From: Chara braunii
Lineage: Eukaryota; Streptophyta; Charophyceae; Charales; Characeae
Reading direction: 5' to 3'
Length of the DNA: 63,108 bases
Assembly: GCA_003427395.1 (NCBI GenBank)
Contig: BFEA01001056.1
Coordinates: forward strand, 42,547 to 105,654
Shown: piece by piece, positions 32,740 to 43,542 of the stretch
Numbering within the stretch: position 1 is the first letter of the stretch
How the letters are laid out: each line of letters begins with the position of its first letter
Program-made: the position numbers and the translations under genes
The notes under the pieces: model-generated
The model's database searches: none
Told to the model about the DNA's origin: nothing
The model's input: the letters and a program-made list of their open reading frames with translations, nothing else

Positions 32740-33366
32740 AGAGATCCTGCCACGTCAGCACTAGTGTCCAGTCAATCAATAAAGGGATGCCACATCAGCA
32801 AATGTGTGCATTATCCTTTTCATGTGCCTCTTCCATGTGTCGTGTCGTGATACCGTCGCCGTTCCAGCCAATTGGACAATGCCACGTCCGCCAATGGAGA
32901 CCGATGCCACGTCAGCAGGAAGTCAACACGTCAAGAAGAGAGGTGTGATGACTTCTCCCCTGCCACGTCAACAATCAGTCCTCGCTTCCCAAAGGCCACG
33001 TCAACTTTTGTAACAGACCTGGTCACACATAAGCTGCTAATGCAGCGTGCGAATGCCACGTCAGCAATCACCTACAACCAGGTCTTCAGACGCGGCACAT
33101 GATATGCCACGTCAGCAAGGGATCGCGATGCCACTTCACTATCGCGATCCAGGCTGGCGTGCGGTAACTCTCGGTCGCGGTCCCTACTGCCATGTCAGCA
33201 GCCACGTTAGGATCTTCTCTCGCCAGTGAAGTCTCTACCACGTCAGCAACTCCGACGGTAACTTCTTGTTCAGTCATCACTACCTCAGCACACGTGTGCA
33301 TGCCCACTTACCTGCGTGCCACCTGGCGCATGCGTACGTGTGACTGTCGCCGTCGTCAAGAGAACT
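32740..33366 (-). promoter_or_regulatory. Retrotransposon leader with GCCACGTCA motif array
   Basis: Between PBS and gag. GCCACGTCA occurs exactly at about 32749, 32906, 32962, 32995, 33055 and 33106. Near-copies (CCACATCA, GCCACGTCC, GCCATGTCA, GCCACGTTA, ACCACGTCA) bring the total to about 12 in 500 bp, most followed by GCA. On the coding strand this is TGACGTGGC, an ACGT-core site typical of bZIP factors. The LTRs carry two more each. A perfect 9-bp inverted repeat GATCGCGAT/ATCGCGATC lies at 33121-33149. Confidence 0.65.
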
Positions 33367-33378
33367 GCTCCGATACCA
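33367..33378 (-). other. Primer binding site, initiator Met-tRNA
   Basis: The minus strand reads TGGTATCGGAGC, three bases (ATT) after the LTR end CATTGCA. It differs by one base from the standard plant PBS TGGTATCAGAGC, which is the complement of the tRNA-iMet 3' end. Confidence 0.88.
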
Positions 33379-33381
33379 AAT

Positions 33382-34406
33382 TGCAATGAACCCAGATCGT
33401 GAAGACAGTTGTCAACAATGCAAGTCCAAATGAGTGTCAACCAGCTGATGATTATCAATAATCGTATTCGTGTCCAGATACCCAAGAGAAGAGAAGACAT
33501 ACACAAACAAGATAGATGAGAGGGAGGAAAGACTTAGAGTGGGGAAGATAGAAACAATGCCCACTGCTTCTTCGGGCTCCCTCCGCGATCACCACCTCAG
33601 TAATCAATAATCTGAATGAGTATCTGAAGTAACCTCAATGTGCCACGTGGCACTTCTAGTCAGTCCCTCATCAGCGATGGAGCAATGTCGACATGAAGAC
33701 AACCATCTAAGTATCCACGATCTCTCCACAGCCTTGATCTCCTCTTGAATGACGATAATCAGAACAGCAACACAAGACACATAGCTTCGCCTCGTCAACC
33801 AGTAGTACACGTGGCGGCAGCCACGTCAGCGACAACGCATGGCAGCTGCCACGTCAGCATGCCAAGAAGACAGGTGCAAGCCAGCAGCCACCATGCCGGA
33901 CCAGCAGCGCGTCGCCGTAGATACAATGCCAGCACAGAGCCAGCGCTCAGCCAGCTTCGCAGCGTCGAGCCAGAGTCGTCGTCAACGCGTGAAGACAGCA
34001 TCGACGTAAGACAGAATGAATGTCAAAGCCAGGAAAGTCGGCGCTTATGTAGCGTTGACTCGGGGTCTGGGCTCCGAATGCTATCACCCTCAGCCGTCCA
34101 AATTTTGATACAAACTAAGGCCCAGATTGGTCTGAAACCGAATTCCCTCCGGCCTGGATGCTTGTCTGGGTACCTGCGCACAACAAGCGAGTGTATCCAA
34201 CCAAGAGCCTGGGTGCGGTACCTTTGACTCTACAGTTGACTTTGACCCTTGAATTTCCTGTGTGCAGCGTTCGGTCGCACAACCAAACGTGACAGACTAA
34301 GGGCTGGGCGTGTCTTGGTCACACAGCCCAGCGCAGACCAACTCAGGTTTGCGTTGCCTGGGGCTGAGTTCTGGGCCCCAGGATACTTCTGAACAGGGTT
34401 ACTGCA
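33382..34406 (-). repeat. 5' LTR of the 25864-34406 element
   Basis: 1025 bp, about 96% identical by eye to the 3' LTR. The clear indel is an extra GCA in the AAGCCAGCAGCCACC stretch. It carries two GCCACGTCA motifs (about 33820 and 33847), one of which is GCCATGTCA in the other LTR, and the same TTGAC cluster. Confidence 0.92.
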
Positions 34407-34410
34407 TAAT

Positions 34411-34940
34411 AGTCCACCACAGTCGTAGATCAGATGCATATCAAGGGTTGTTTGCAGGTATCCAGAAGATTTCAGTTCCGACTGGGATATGATGCCACTG
34501 TTTCAAGGCTGCATCAAGGCCGTTGAAATCTGGAAAATTTGAACCATCGACTAGGTCAAGGGAGGGACTGGTCAACGTCAGTCAACACTACTTAAGGACG
34601 GTCAGACCATTGGGGAAGTCATTCTGCCTCGTGCTGGCTTGTGGCCAAGTGCCGCTACACGAGGCTGCTGGTGAGAGTGACTGGCGCTAGATGCTGCTGG
34701 AGGGCACCAGCCTAGAGGAGGGACATGTTGGAGCGGCCATAACCGCCATAGCTATACAAGGAGGTGATGAGGTTGGGCGAGGAGGAGGAGGATCAGGGCT
34801 GTGAGACTGATGGAAGGGGAGGGGAAGCTTACCTGGACTTACCAAGCGCCAATGTGACTGATCTGCTGCTTATCTCCACGAAGGCGAGGAAGGACAATGT
34901 CATCCTCCTTGAGTCTATGATAACTGTGCTGTGACTATGT
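34411..34940. other. Flanking DNA, no gene recognised
   Basis: Right flank of the LTR element. GTCAA words recur at 34550-34595, as in the left flank. Ordinary complexity otherwise. Confidence 0.5.
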
Positions 34941-35460
34941 TCGAGTCGAGTCGAGTCGAGTAAGAAGAGTCGAGTCGAGTGGAGTGGAGTGGAGTGGAGT
35001 GGAGTGGAGTGGAGTGGAGTGGAGTGGAGTGGAGCCGACGGGAGTGGAGTGGAGTGGAGTGAAAGTGGAGTGGAGTGAAAGTGGAGTGGAGTGAAAGTGG
35101 AGTGGAGTGGAGTGGAGTTCAATAGAGTGGAGTGGAGTGGAGTGGAGTGGAGTGAAGTGGAGTGGAGTGGAGTGGAGTGAAGTAGAGTAGAGGAGAGGAG
35201 AGTGGAGTGGAGTGGAGTGCAGTGGAGTGGAGTGGAGTGGAGTGGAGAAGAGTGGAGGAGAGTGGAGTAGAGCAGAGCAGAGCAGAGTATTGTGGAGGAG
35301 ATTGGAGTAGAGACTGCGTAGAGGAGAGTGGTATAGAACAAGGTAGAGCAAAGCAGAGCAGAGCAGAGCAGAGGAGAGCAAAGCAGGGAAGCGTAAAGTA
35401 GAGAAGCGTAGGGAAGAAAAGTGTAGGGAAGAGAAGAGTAGGGAAGTGTAAAGTGGGAAT
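34941..35460 (+). repeat. GGAGT pentanucleotide satellite block
   Basis: A short (GAGTC)n start leads to long runs of GTGGA/GGAGT (34976-35235), with interspersed GAAAGTGGAGTGGAGT units, grading into AGCAGAGCAGAG and GGGAAGAGAAG. Antisense frames with endless STPLH repeats are by-products of the 5-bp period read in 15-bp cycles. Confidence 0.92.
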
Positions 35461-35470
35461 CGAACTCAAG

Positions 35471-35528
35471 ATTTGGACCTTCTCTCGATTTATGCGTCTC
35501 ATCCTTATGCAGGGGCCATGCTAATCTA
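35471..35528 (-). pseudogene. U6 snRNA-like fragment (3' half)
   Basis: The minus strand reads AGATTAGCATGGCCCCTGC, then AAGGATGAGACGCATAAATC and GGTCCAAAT. Compared with my memory of plant U6 (AGATTAGCATGGCCCCTGCG...GACACGCA) only about five of ~57 bases differ. Upstream, AAATTGG is also present but the ACAGAGA box is replaced by CCGCGCTT within a CGCGGCC/GGCCGCG hairpin. Downstream, GAGTTCGATTCCC resembles a tRNA B box. It is likely a retro-copied chimera, as LINE machinery can make, and not a functional U6. There is no terminal U-run. Confidence 0.7.
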
Positions 35529-35529
35529 A

Positions 35530-36189
35530 GCGCGGCCAATTTCGGCCGCGTGATCTAACGATCAAGCGACCGAAACTGATCGCACCTGCCTTCTTAAACC
35601 CGCGGGTGCTCCAAAAATGAACTAGCCCAGACAGGCGAGTTTCAGATTCGATCCCAATACCTGTTGGGTGAAAGTTTAAGGCGATACCTGTTGGGCTAAC
35701 TCCTATTTTCATATCAAATAGGAGCACCTCTTCAATATGAAGAGCTCTGTCCCCAGCAGGTACCCAGCCCATGGCCTAACAAGCTGCGCCTTCCCTTACC
35801 ACTCAACGGTTGGCCGCCGATCCCTAAATCGAGTATGTGTCCAGCCAAATAGGGTAGGATATTGCCCCCCGACCACTCCAACACGGGTTCAAGCTCCGGC
35901 GAGGATAATTCTTGAAACACATGATTCCTAACCTCCATGCCCTTTTGCGCCACGACTGCACACACGACGCGGCCGCTCTTTTTGGCCACTAAGACCCTGA
36001 ATCTAAGCCGCGTGTCACAATTTTGGATAGAATAGGTTTTAGATTAGTATTCCAACGGTTATATGCATCGGCGGCATCGCCAAATGTGGGGCGGTCGGTC
36101 ACACCATTGATCCTCGTCGTCGTCCTCGCAGGTCGCTGGTGTCCGGACTTTAGGTAAAAACGTTTTAGCCTCTTGGTCGTAGGTCAGGT
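35530..36189. other. Unassigned sequence left of element A
   Basis: No domain is recognised in any frame. Element A homology begins at about 36190, and no 3' LTR is seen here. The element's 3' end is therefore truncated or replaced. Confidence 0.5.
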
Positions 36190-37330
36190 CGGTATAGACT
36201 TCGGCAAAGACACCTGAACTTGCGAAGCGTATCCAATTCGAGTTGCAAGTGGCGGGCATAAACGACCACGTCATCACCGACTTTGAATGGATGATCCATT
36301 CATGATCCATTCACTTGTGCGGCCATGCTGGTCTGGGAGGCGGCTATACCCTTGTTCACACTTCATAATCACCATCATATGTGCAACTCAGTCGCCAAGC
36401 GCAAGACAATGAGTGTATGGGTGCAACTGCGACGGTCGCAGAAAATCCGTGGGTACGAAAGGGTGGTAGCAGAGGTCGCAATAAAATGGCAACATCCCTG
36501 TATTTGGCGAAATGACGTGGTTGTGAGCAATCTCTGTGCGGGCTAAGTTGAAGTATCATTGTCAGTCATCCGTAACAAACTTTTGGAGGCTATTATTGAG
36601 AGTTTTGTTAATAACCTCAATTCGACCATCTGTTTGCTCCTGAAGAACGGCCTCAGAGGGAGCGGACTCGTCCTCAGCGATATCCTCAGCCAGAGGAGGA
36701 GGAAGAGGACATTAATGGTGGTAAAACGACAAGAAGTGGAGTTGGGATCCATACATGTCGTGTAGGTGTCGCGAGAACGTGATGGTAAAGCACGAGTCAC
36801 GGTCGGAGATGATGCTCTGAGGTAAGCCGTGATCTCTCATGACTCGGTCACAAATGATGCCGACGACCTCACGAGCGCTAATGCGATAGCAACAAGGGAC
36901 AAAACGTTTACGTTTCATGAAGCGATCGGTGACAACCAAAATAGCATCATGATTCCGCTCAGTGGGAGGGCGGAGGGGGCCAATAAAGTCCATAGAGATG
37001 GACTGCCAACGACCCTCAGGTATGGGTAGAGGCTGGAGTAACCCATATAGAAGGTGGTTCGTACTTTTCACCTCCTGGCAGGTAGGACACTCTTGGACGT
37101 AGCTCATGATGAATTCCTTGCTCTTCGGCCACTCGTGCAAACGGCTAACGTGAACCAAGGTATTTCAGAAGCCCATATGATCGGCAACTCCCTGATCATG
37201 GAACTCAACTACGGCCTGGACATGGAGCTGTCCAGTGGAGGGAACACACATATATGGGTCTCAACGACCACACTTACAAATGTCAGTGCACGAGACCATT
37301 CTCACCGAAAGAGTATAAAGGAACGGTCCT
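36190..37330 (-). pseudogene. Integrase of element A, with foreign insert in the core
   Basis: Zinc-domain cysteines are in QECPTCQEVK. Core Asp 1 is in ISMDFIGPL and Asp 2 is in SIISDRDSCF (about 36820). The core then reads SQLHFLSFYHH, where the normal continuation HPQTDGQTE is interrupted at 36632-36716 by ~85 bp matching the tail of element B (AEDIAEDE words) before the QTDG-like text resumes. After that AEIAHNH-like and C-terminal text (MDHPFKVGDD at about 36300) is visible in shifting frames. It is inactive. Confidence 0.82.
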
Positions 37331-37399
37331 GCCGCTCCACCATGTTGCGTGGATGTCGCGATAATCCGAACAGTGGCAGTACAAGGTGCAAAAGTCGTC

Positions 37400-38046
37400 G
37401 GTCACCGAATGATGGACGGTGGTAATCGAGATGGCAGCGAGTTGGATTTGCTTCTGATTGTGGTCAGAAGGGTGGGACAAAGCATCAGCGACGCGGTTCG
37501 TTTCACCCTTGATATGTTGAGTGGTGAAACTGAACTCAGAAACTCAGATAAGTCATGCCACCAGTGTGCCTGTCGAGGGGAAAGCTTGGTTTTCGTGGGG
37601 AAAGTTGCGACAACGGAGTTGTCAGTGCGCACCATGAAGGGCGCCCCGTACAGATAATGAAGCCATTGCTGAGTTGCATAACTACTGCGAGAACCTCACG
37701 TTTGTCGCAGTAGTTTTGCAACTCGACACTAACATCATTACCTGTACGGGGCGCCCTTCATGGTGGTAATGACGAAAGTGTACTCCCCAACACGAGTCTC
37801 AACAGTCTCGTCCTCCGCTATGTCCGGAGAGTAATTAACATGAGAAATGTCGGTGATGGAAGGGTAGGCATCAGTTTAGAAACAGTGTCAGCAGGAAGGG
37901 CAGGAAAGTGGGGAATATAGGGGATAAGGGGAATGAGGTGTAATGGGAGCACCTAGGAAAGTACAACTCCTATTGCAAAATCTGACGCATCGGTAGTGAC
38001 AATGAATAGACGATCACAATCAGGGAGGCGAAAACCGGCACACAAG
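37400..38046 (-). pseudogene. RNase H region of element A with snap-back duplication
   Basis: Text matching B's RNase H (VRTDNSVVATFPTKTKLSPRQAHWW) lies at about 37550-37640. Further back, VTTDAS-type text lies at about 37990. Between them the sequence folds on itself: 37630-37693 is repeated inverted at 37704-37765, destroying the domain. Downstream the connection region (NRVADALS-like, about 37480) is recognisable. Confidence 0.7.
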
Positions 38047-39002
38047 TCACCGCCTTCTTGAGGGCACAAAAGGCATCCTCATGGACGGGTTCTTCCGGAG
38101 GAGGGTGGAGGTGAGGGCATAGGAATACCTATTGTATCCCCCAATGAAGTTACTATAGTAACTTGTGAGGCTTATGAACCTGCGAAGTTGCTTAGCGAAT
38201 GTAGGAGTGGGTAAATCCGTGATAGCAGTAACCTTCGTGTCGCCCATCTAGAGAACCTGGTCAGACACATGGTGTTCTATAACGCCCACTTTGTGTGGGG
38301 CAAAGCGGCACTTACTGAGCTTGGTGTATAAGCCATGCTTGCGTAAGCGTTGTACGACATCGTGGAGGTGTTTGAGATTGTCTTCTAAGGTACGACTGTA
38401 GACCAAGATGTCGTCCACGCACACGAGAACATACTCTTCAAGGATCTTTCCCAACATATCGTTCATTGTTGTTTGGAAGGTGCGAATGCATTGGTGGGGC
38501 CAAATGATATCACTGTGAACTCGTAGTGGCCGAAGCGCGATTAAAAGGTGGTCTTCGGCTGATCCTCTGCGGCAATGCGGATCTGGTGGTAACCGCTACG
38601 AAGATCGATCTTCGTAAAGAAGCGAATGCCTGTAAAGCGGTCAAACAGCTTCTCAGCGTCAGACATGGGATATCTGTTCTTAGTTGTGTAACAGTTAAGG
38701 CCGTCGTAGTCGATCCAAAGGTGGAGAGTTTCATCCGCTTTGTGAGGAAAGAGGAAAGGTGCACCCCAAGGGGAGTTACTGGGTTTAGTGAAACCCAACC
38801 GAAAGAGCTCCTCCAGCTGACGCTTGAGTTCCGTCGCCTCTGGAATTGAGAGTCGGTAGGGTTTCCGGTGGTGGACACGATAGTCAGGCATGAGCTGGAT
38901 AGAGTGCTCAATACCTCGCATCGGAGGGATCCCGTTGTATGAGAAATATGGAGGAAAGACGTCGCGGTACTCTCGAATCATGTCACGAATGGCGGACTCC
39001 AA
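38047..39002 (-). pseudogene. Reverse transcriptase of element A
   Basis: The frame 38541-39002 reads REYRDVFPPYFSYNGIPP, then ELFRLGFTKPSNSPWGAPFL, LWIDYDGLNCYTTKNRYP and FFTKIDLRSGYHQI. After a frame change, 38248-38466 carries VCVDDILVYSRTLEDNLKHL, so the Tyr of YVDD is Cys while both Asp remain. 38047-38247 has the LRRFISLTSYYSNFI connection. It is the homologue of B's RT. Confidence 0.85.
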
Positions 39003-39193
39003 GTCGATCGTGAACTGCGCGAATTCCTCAGCGTCTGCATCAACGTGATACGTATGTGTAGACTTGGCAGTGGAGGGCGTAGGGGTCTGGGATGTCGAGG
39101 GGGTATCCCAGGCTATGGGCTGGTGGTAGAGATAAGAGTCACGGAGATGAAGGAAGGGTCGGGGGGGTCGGGCTCCAAGGGTATGAGCTCAAC

Positions 39194-39840
39194 TTACGGA
39201 CAGAGGGGATCATAGTGAAGGAGATCCATAACGTTCATCGAGTAGAAGGTTTTGTCCTCCTGACACAGGAAGTGAGCGAACTGGCAAGGGGAAGTGAGCA
39301 AATTGGCGAAGGGAAGTAAAAACGATGTCCGGGTGGAACCTAGAGGGACAAGGGTTTTGGGGAGGTAAGTCAAGAGGGGTGTCGCCCATGGTACCAATAA
39401 AGTGGACACTATGGGTTTGACAACACTTCGTTCTGAGAACGAGTGTCTCGGTCGCCCATTCGGCTTGTCAGAACTTGAAAAATCAGGAAGTGCCACAGAT
39501 AAAATCATACCCGGTTTCAAACACATCGAAGTGTGCGGAGGACAGGTAGCGACAAGACGACTAGGTACTATCTGGCAGCTGGAGGGTAAGAGAAAAGGGG
39601 AGGTTAGGGACCGTCTGATGGAAGAAGCGCTGCGTCTTGCTATCTCCGAGGGTAACGGGTAGGAGAGCGAAACCCGAAGGTAGTCTGACAAGCTTTGACA
39701 ACCACGCGAGGATGAACGAAATCTCCTTGTGAGTCGGAGTTCCATAAAGTGTGGTGCGCCCTTGTAGATGTCCCACGGGGAATGATAGGGAGGGTGCAAT
39801 CAGGGTTGGACAGCAGAGCGAGAAGACAATGCAAGACATG
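39194..39840 (-). pseudogene. Protease and linker of element A
   Basis: Text parallels B's protease frame: YGTPTHKEISFI against LWDSGSQRYFIHP, and VTLGDSKTQRFFHQTVPNLPFSLTLQ against VTLRDNKTQRFFDQTVPDLHFSLTLQ. In this frame the DSG motif of B is replaced (GTPTHKE), although another frame still shows WNSDSQGDF, so the active site has been hit by indels. The linker reads CQEDKTFYSMNVMDLLHYDPL, shared with B (FYSVNVMNLLCYDPLC). Confidence 0.75.
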
Positions 39841-40134
39841 TATGTGTGTAGTAAATCGCTTGTAACGAGCCTGAAGAATGCTCAGATTTTAAATGATGAC
39901 ACAACATATCGCGAGTCGTCAACTGAGCGTTATAGCGAGTTGTGCAAATGGCGCGACGCATTGGAAGTCTCGAAGGGGAAGGGCTGGAGATGGTGGTCTA
40001 GCAGAAAGCAGAGAGTATCTCAACAGACAGTGGATCAAAAGGGACTGCAGTCGTTGTGTCATGAGGATCCTCTGATGTGGTAGCCAAAGGGGCAAACCGC
40101 GACTCAGTGGTCGGGAAACTGGCTACAGACGAGG

Positions 40135-41870
40135 CCTCAACGGTACACTGCACCGTGGCTAGCTTGATGGTACGGGTCGGGAGGTGCCTATGGGGGACTG
40201 AGATCGACGCTGACGAAAAATGTCAGCATAGTACTGATCGAGGGAGCATAGTATAGGCACAGCGAGGAGGTAGGCTATGGGTCATCGCTGTTGGCGAAAG
40301 GACAAGTAGGGGTGGAGGCAACGACCGCGAGCAGCTATAACAAAGTGGCCAGGTAGGAAGATGGAGGCTGAGAGGCAGGTCGAGGAAAACAAGCTTGCAA
40401 AATAGGGGTCGACGAAGCGGCACGAGAGGAAGAAGGGTGAGCAACCTGTGAGGGGTGAGGCTGTCTCAAAGTAAGAAAATATTCGTCTGGATTTGCAGGG
40501 TGGCCTGCAAACCAACCACTCGCTGGGTGCGTTGAGTCGCAGGATGGGGGGCCGCAGAGGGTACTCGAGCGGGAGGTGGCATGCCGAACTGAGGGATGCT
40601 CTAAGATGTGGAAAATGGAACAAACGAAGGAAGAAGAGGGCGGAGCTGTAATGCCGCGACCAGTGCGGGAAGATGGGAAGCAGCATCGGGATGGGTAGAG
40701 GAAATTGTCTGGCGAGATGTCGATATCTGTCTTGCAGCACCTACGATGAAGTAGTAGGGGCGGCAGAGGTTGATGGAGGTGCCGTAACAAACATGACGAT
40801 CTATGTTGCAGCTGCACTCACTACTACAGAGGGAGAGTGCTGGGCCTGAACCGTAGAAGAGGAGGAACCACCATGTTTCCGCGACAAAAGTTGTGGAGAA
40901 GCAGATTGTGAGTCGGTACGGGAGGGTGTATGAGAGCAGTGGGGGGGACGAGGGAGATAACCCTTAAGGCGGTTGACATCGAGGGCAAGCGCATTGAGTT
41001 GCGCTTCTGGAGATGCAAGCGCATCAAGTCGTGCTTGCATAGGTGCAAGGAGGGACGAGAGAACGACGTGAAGGTCCATGGGGTCCACAATGGTCTGACC
41101 CCAAACCACTAGGTGAACGGTCACTTGAGACGAGAGGCGGTTAACAGAGGCCTCAATTTTCAGACAACTTCTCATTCCATTTATAACAAAACCCAAGGGT
41201 CATTTTAACCAAACTTGCCACCAATTCATAGAGTGGAGATTATACTAACTACTTGCAAAAAAAAAAAAAAAAACACTAAAATAGCAAGGCAAAAGTGCAC
41301 TTTCATGAAATTTCGCCAGCATTTCAATTTCAGAAATCTTGAGAAATTTCACAAATTGCAACAAAGGAAATTCCAATGCCCCCAAATTCCCCCAATGATA
41401 CCAAATTTGGCACACAACAACCTTGAAGTAAAACAAAAACGGGCAAAAAAACATAAAATAAAAAAACATAAAATTTGACCCTCGAACCCTAATTTCAGTT
41501 TTCAACCCGTTACTTAGGAGCTGAAAGTGAGGGTCCCCGTTAAACACTTGTGCTTGATACGTGGCTGACGCCACCTTGATCTCCTCAAATGTACTCCCGT
41601 CTGTGGGTGGAGGGGGAAAGGGGGTAGACATGATGGGTGATGGAGAAGAAGGTGGGCTGATGTATAGGGAAGGGAGCCAACCACGAAGGTCGAATGTACC
41701 ACGTGAGCGGAGGATGTAGTTGTGGGTCGGCTCGCTCCCGAAGTGGCGGGTCACGCGTAAGGTGATGGTGCAGAGTCGGTCGAGGGGAGAATATTCGTTC
41801 GGGTCCAGGGTGCTCGAAGGGAGAAGACAAAAAGGAGGGGGATAGGAGAACCCCTAAACCCTACTTTCTT
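40135..41870 (-). pseudogene. gag of element A, capsid deleted
   Basis: N-terminal text (THNYILRSRGTFDL; DLHVVLSSLLAPMQARLDAL) matches B (DLQVVLTSLLAPPQTRLDAL). A Pro/Ser-rich linker with QPHPSQVAHPSSS matches B's QPHPSQAAHPSSS. At about 40270-40330 the sequence then jumps to text that in B lies after the zinc knuckle (ADIS/ADIFRQRRSQSP). About 1 kb of B (roughly 55600-56690), the capsid and knuckle, is missing. Element A could not make particles by itself. Confidence 0.75.
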
Positions 41871-42638
41871 AATCCGAAAAAAACGTACGTACGTTGTACA
41901 ACGTGTTTTAGGGTACAACTTTGCAGGAGCTTGTAGTATCAGATATCGTTTTTATTTTCGTTCGCGAATTTGAATGGGAATTTCTCCAAGACCCTCAGGC
42001 AAAAGTTGTTTGTATTGCAATTTCATACAACCTAGTTTGTTTCAGATGTTTTTGGATTTTTTTTTATTATCAAAATTCTTAAGAAATCAGTTTTGGCTAA
42101 GATCAAGTGTAGTATCTGTTCTGATAAGTTTAATATTTGAATAGAAAACAATGCGAAATGCCCTCAAGAGTTAGGCTGTATTTTCAAGCGTCCGAGCACC
42201 CAACTTATGTCCAGGTACACGCCCGGGTGCCCGACCGGGCATGACCCCCAGGCAAGGTTTCGGGCAGACAAAGCGCAAAAAAAAAAAAAAAAAAAAAATC
42301 TGAAAAAAAATGTTGTGTAGAATTGCAATACGAAGTATTACAAACGACTTGTTTTTTTTTTTCAAAATGAATTTATTATATAGTTGGGGAACGAGCCTAG
42401 CGTCCCTTACATAATTTCAGTGGTCCCATTTAAGGGTGAGAGTCCGTGAGACATCATCGGTCAAACCCTAAAACCGGACCACTCCCCACTGCGAATTTTA
42501 ATATTCTCATAATTTTCCAGTTTAAAAAAAAGAAAACAAACCCTAATTATCATAATCCCAGAAATTATCTACCCTCCGTTTAACAATTCTAATCTAAAAC
42601 AAAATTAAACAAACCGTAAACAACATTATATATCTTAT

Positions 42639-43048
42639 ACCGCTATAAAACTCCCAACAAACAAACAAAGCTCTTAAAGCTCCCAACAAACTAACAAAGC
42701 TCTACCACCATGGAATCCCAAGAGGATCCTACTAACACAACACGCCCAAAACCTATCTAATGTCAACAACGCAAAACCATTCGTCTAAAGTGACGAATCA
42801 AGCGGTGCTCATGTATGAAAATAACCAACATGCAAACAACATCGCTCCATATTTCATGTACCGTTATAAATCTTCAAACAAACTGACAAAGCTCTTCCAC
42901 CATGGAATCCCAAGAGAATCCTAAAAACATGACGCACCCAAAACCTATCTAATATCAATAACAACACTGAACCATTTGTCTAAAGCGACGAATCAAGTGG
43001 TGCTCATCTATCAAAATAGCCAACGTGCAAACTACACCGCTCCTCCAC
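42639..43048 (+). repeat. Two ~221-bp tandem units
   Basis: ACCG(C/T)TATAAA starts at 42639 and 42860. Shared text includes CCACCATGGAATCCCAAGAG, AAAACCTATCTAAT, CGACGAATCAAG and GGTGCTCAT. Similarity is strong over most of the unit. It lies inside the nested insertion. Confidence 0.8.
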
Positions 43049-43542
43049 TTCGCCAGCTTCAACAAACAAGGCTACAAAGGCTGCTCCAAGCTGCTCCAGG
43101 CCACCCGAGAGCAGAATAAATTTGTGTAAACTCCACATCTATCCTCGTTCATTGGGCTGATAAACCAAATCGCCGCAGGCCACCCCCCAATTCAGCAGGA
43201 GCACGTTATCCCTATGACATCTCTGTATCGAAGACCGGAGGGCAAGGCCTCGATCGGTTTCATAAGGTATGGTGGCGGCGCCCAGATCCCGCCCTCCAGC
43301 TGTCCCCACATCTCCTCTCTCTCCATCCTCAGCTTGGCAGGGATTCCTGACGCATAGTCAACCGAAACAAGTGTTTGGCCAAAACCTTTTCAGATTCCTT
43401 TCACATGCCCCACATGTGCCCGCGCACCTCTCCATGCACCGCCATAGCCACACTCATGCCAGGTTTTGGCAACCGTAGTCAACAGATTTCGTCAACTGCG
43501 AACACGAGTCCCCAACGCCCAAACGCCGCCTAGGACGACGCA

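Larger units (their letters stand above)
25864..34406 (-). mobile_element. Ty3/gypsy LTR retrotransposon, 8.5 kb, decayed
   Basis: Two direct ~1.02-kb LTRs (25864-26885 and 33382-34406) start TGCAATGAACC and end TTACTGCA. The flanks share TAAT. The 5' LTR in element sense is the right-hand one. A primer site for initiator Met-tRNA follows it with a 3-bp gap. Going left come leader, gag, protease, RT, RNase H and integrase with a C-terminal chromodomain-like tail. By my count the LTRs differ at about 40 sites plus a 3-bp indel (about 4%), so the insertion is not recent. Stops in gag and pol and several frame changes make it non-autonomous. Confidence 0.92.

Noticed and set aside
34829-35539. 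Frames with STPLHSTPLH repeats
   Set aside because: Antisense reading of the GGAGT satellite; a 5-bp unit always yields a 15-bp codon cycle.
35455-35600. Functional tRNA gene
   Set aside because: A B-box-like GAGTTCGATTCCC is present, but no full cloverleaf or acceptor stem could be built.
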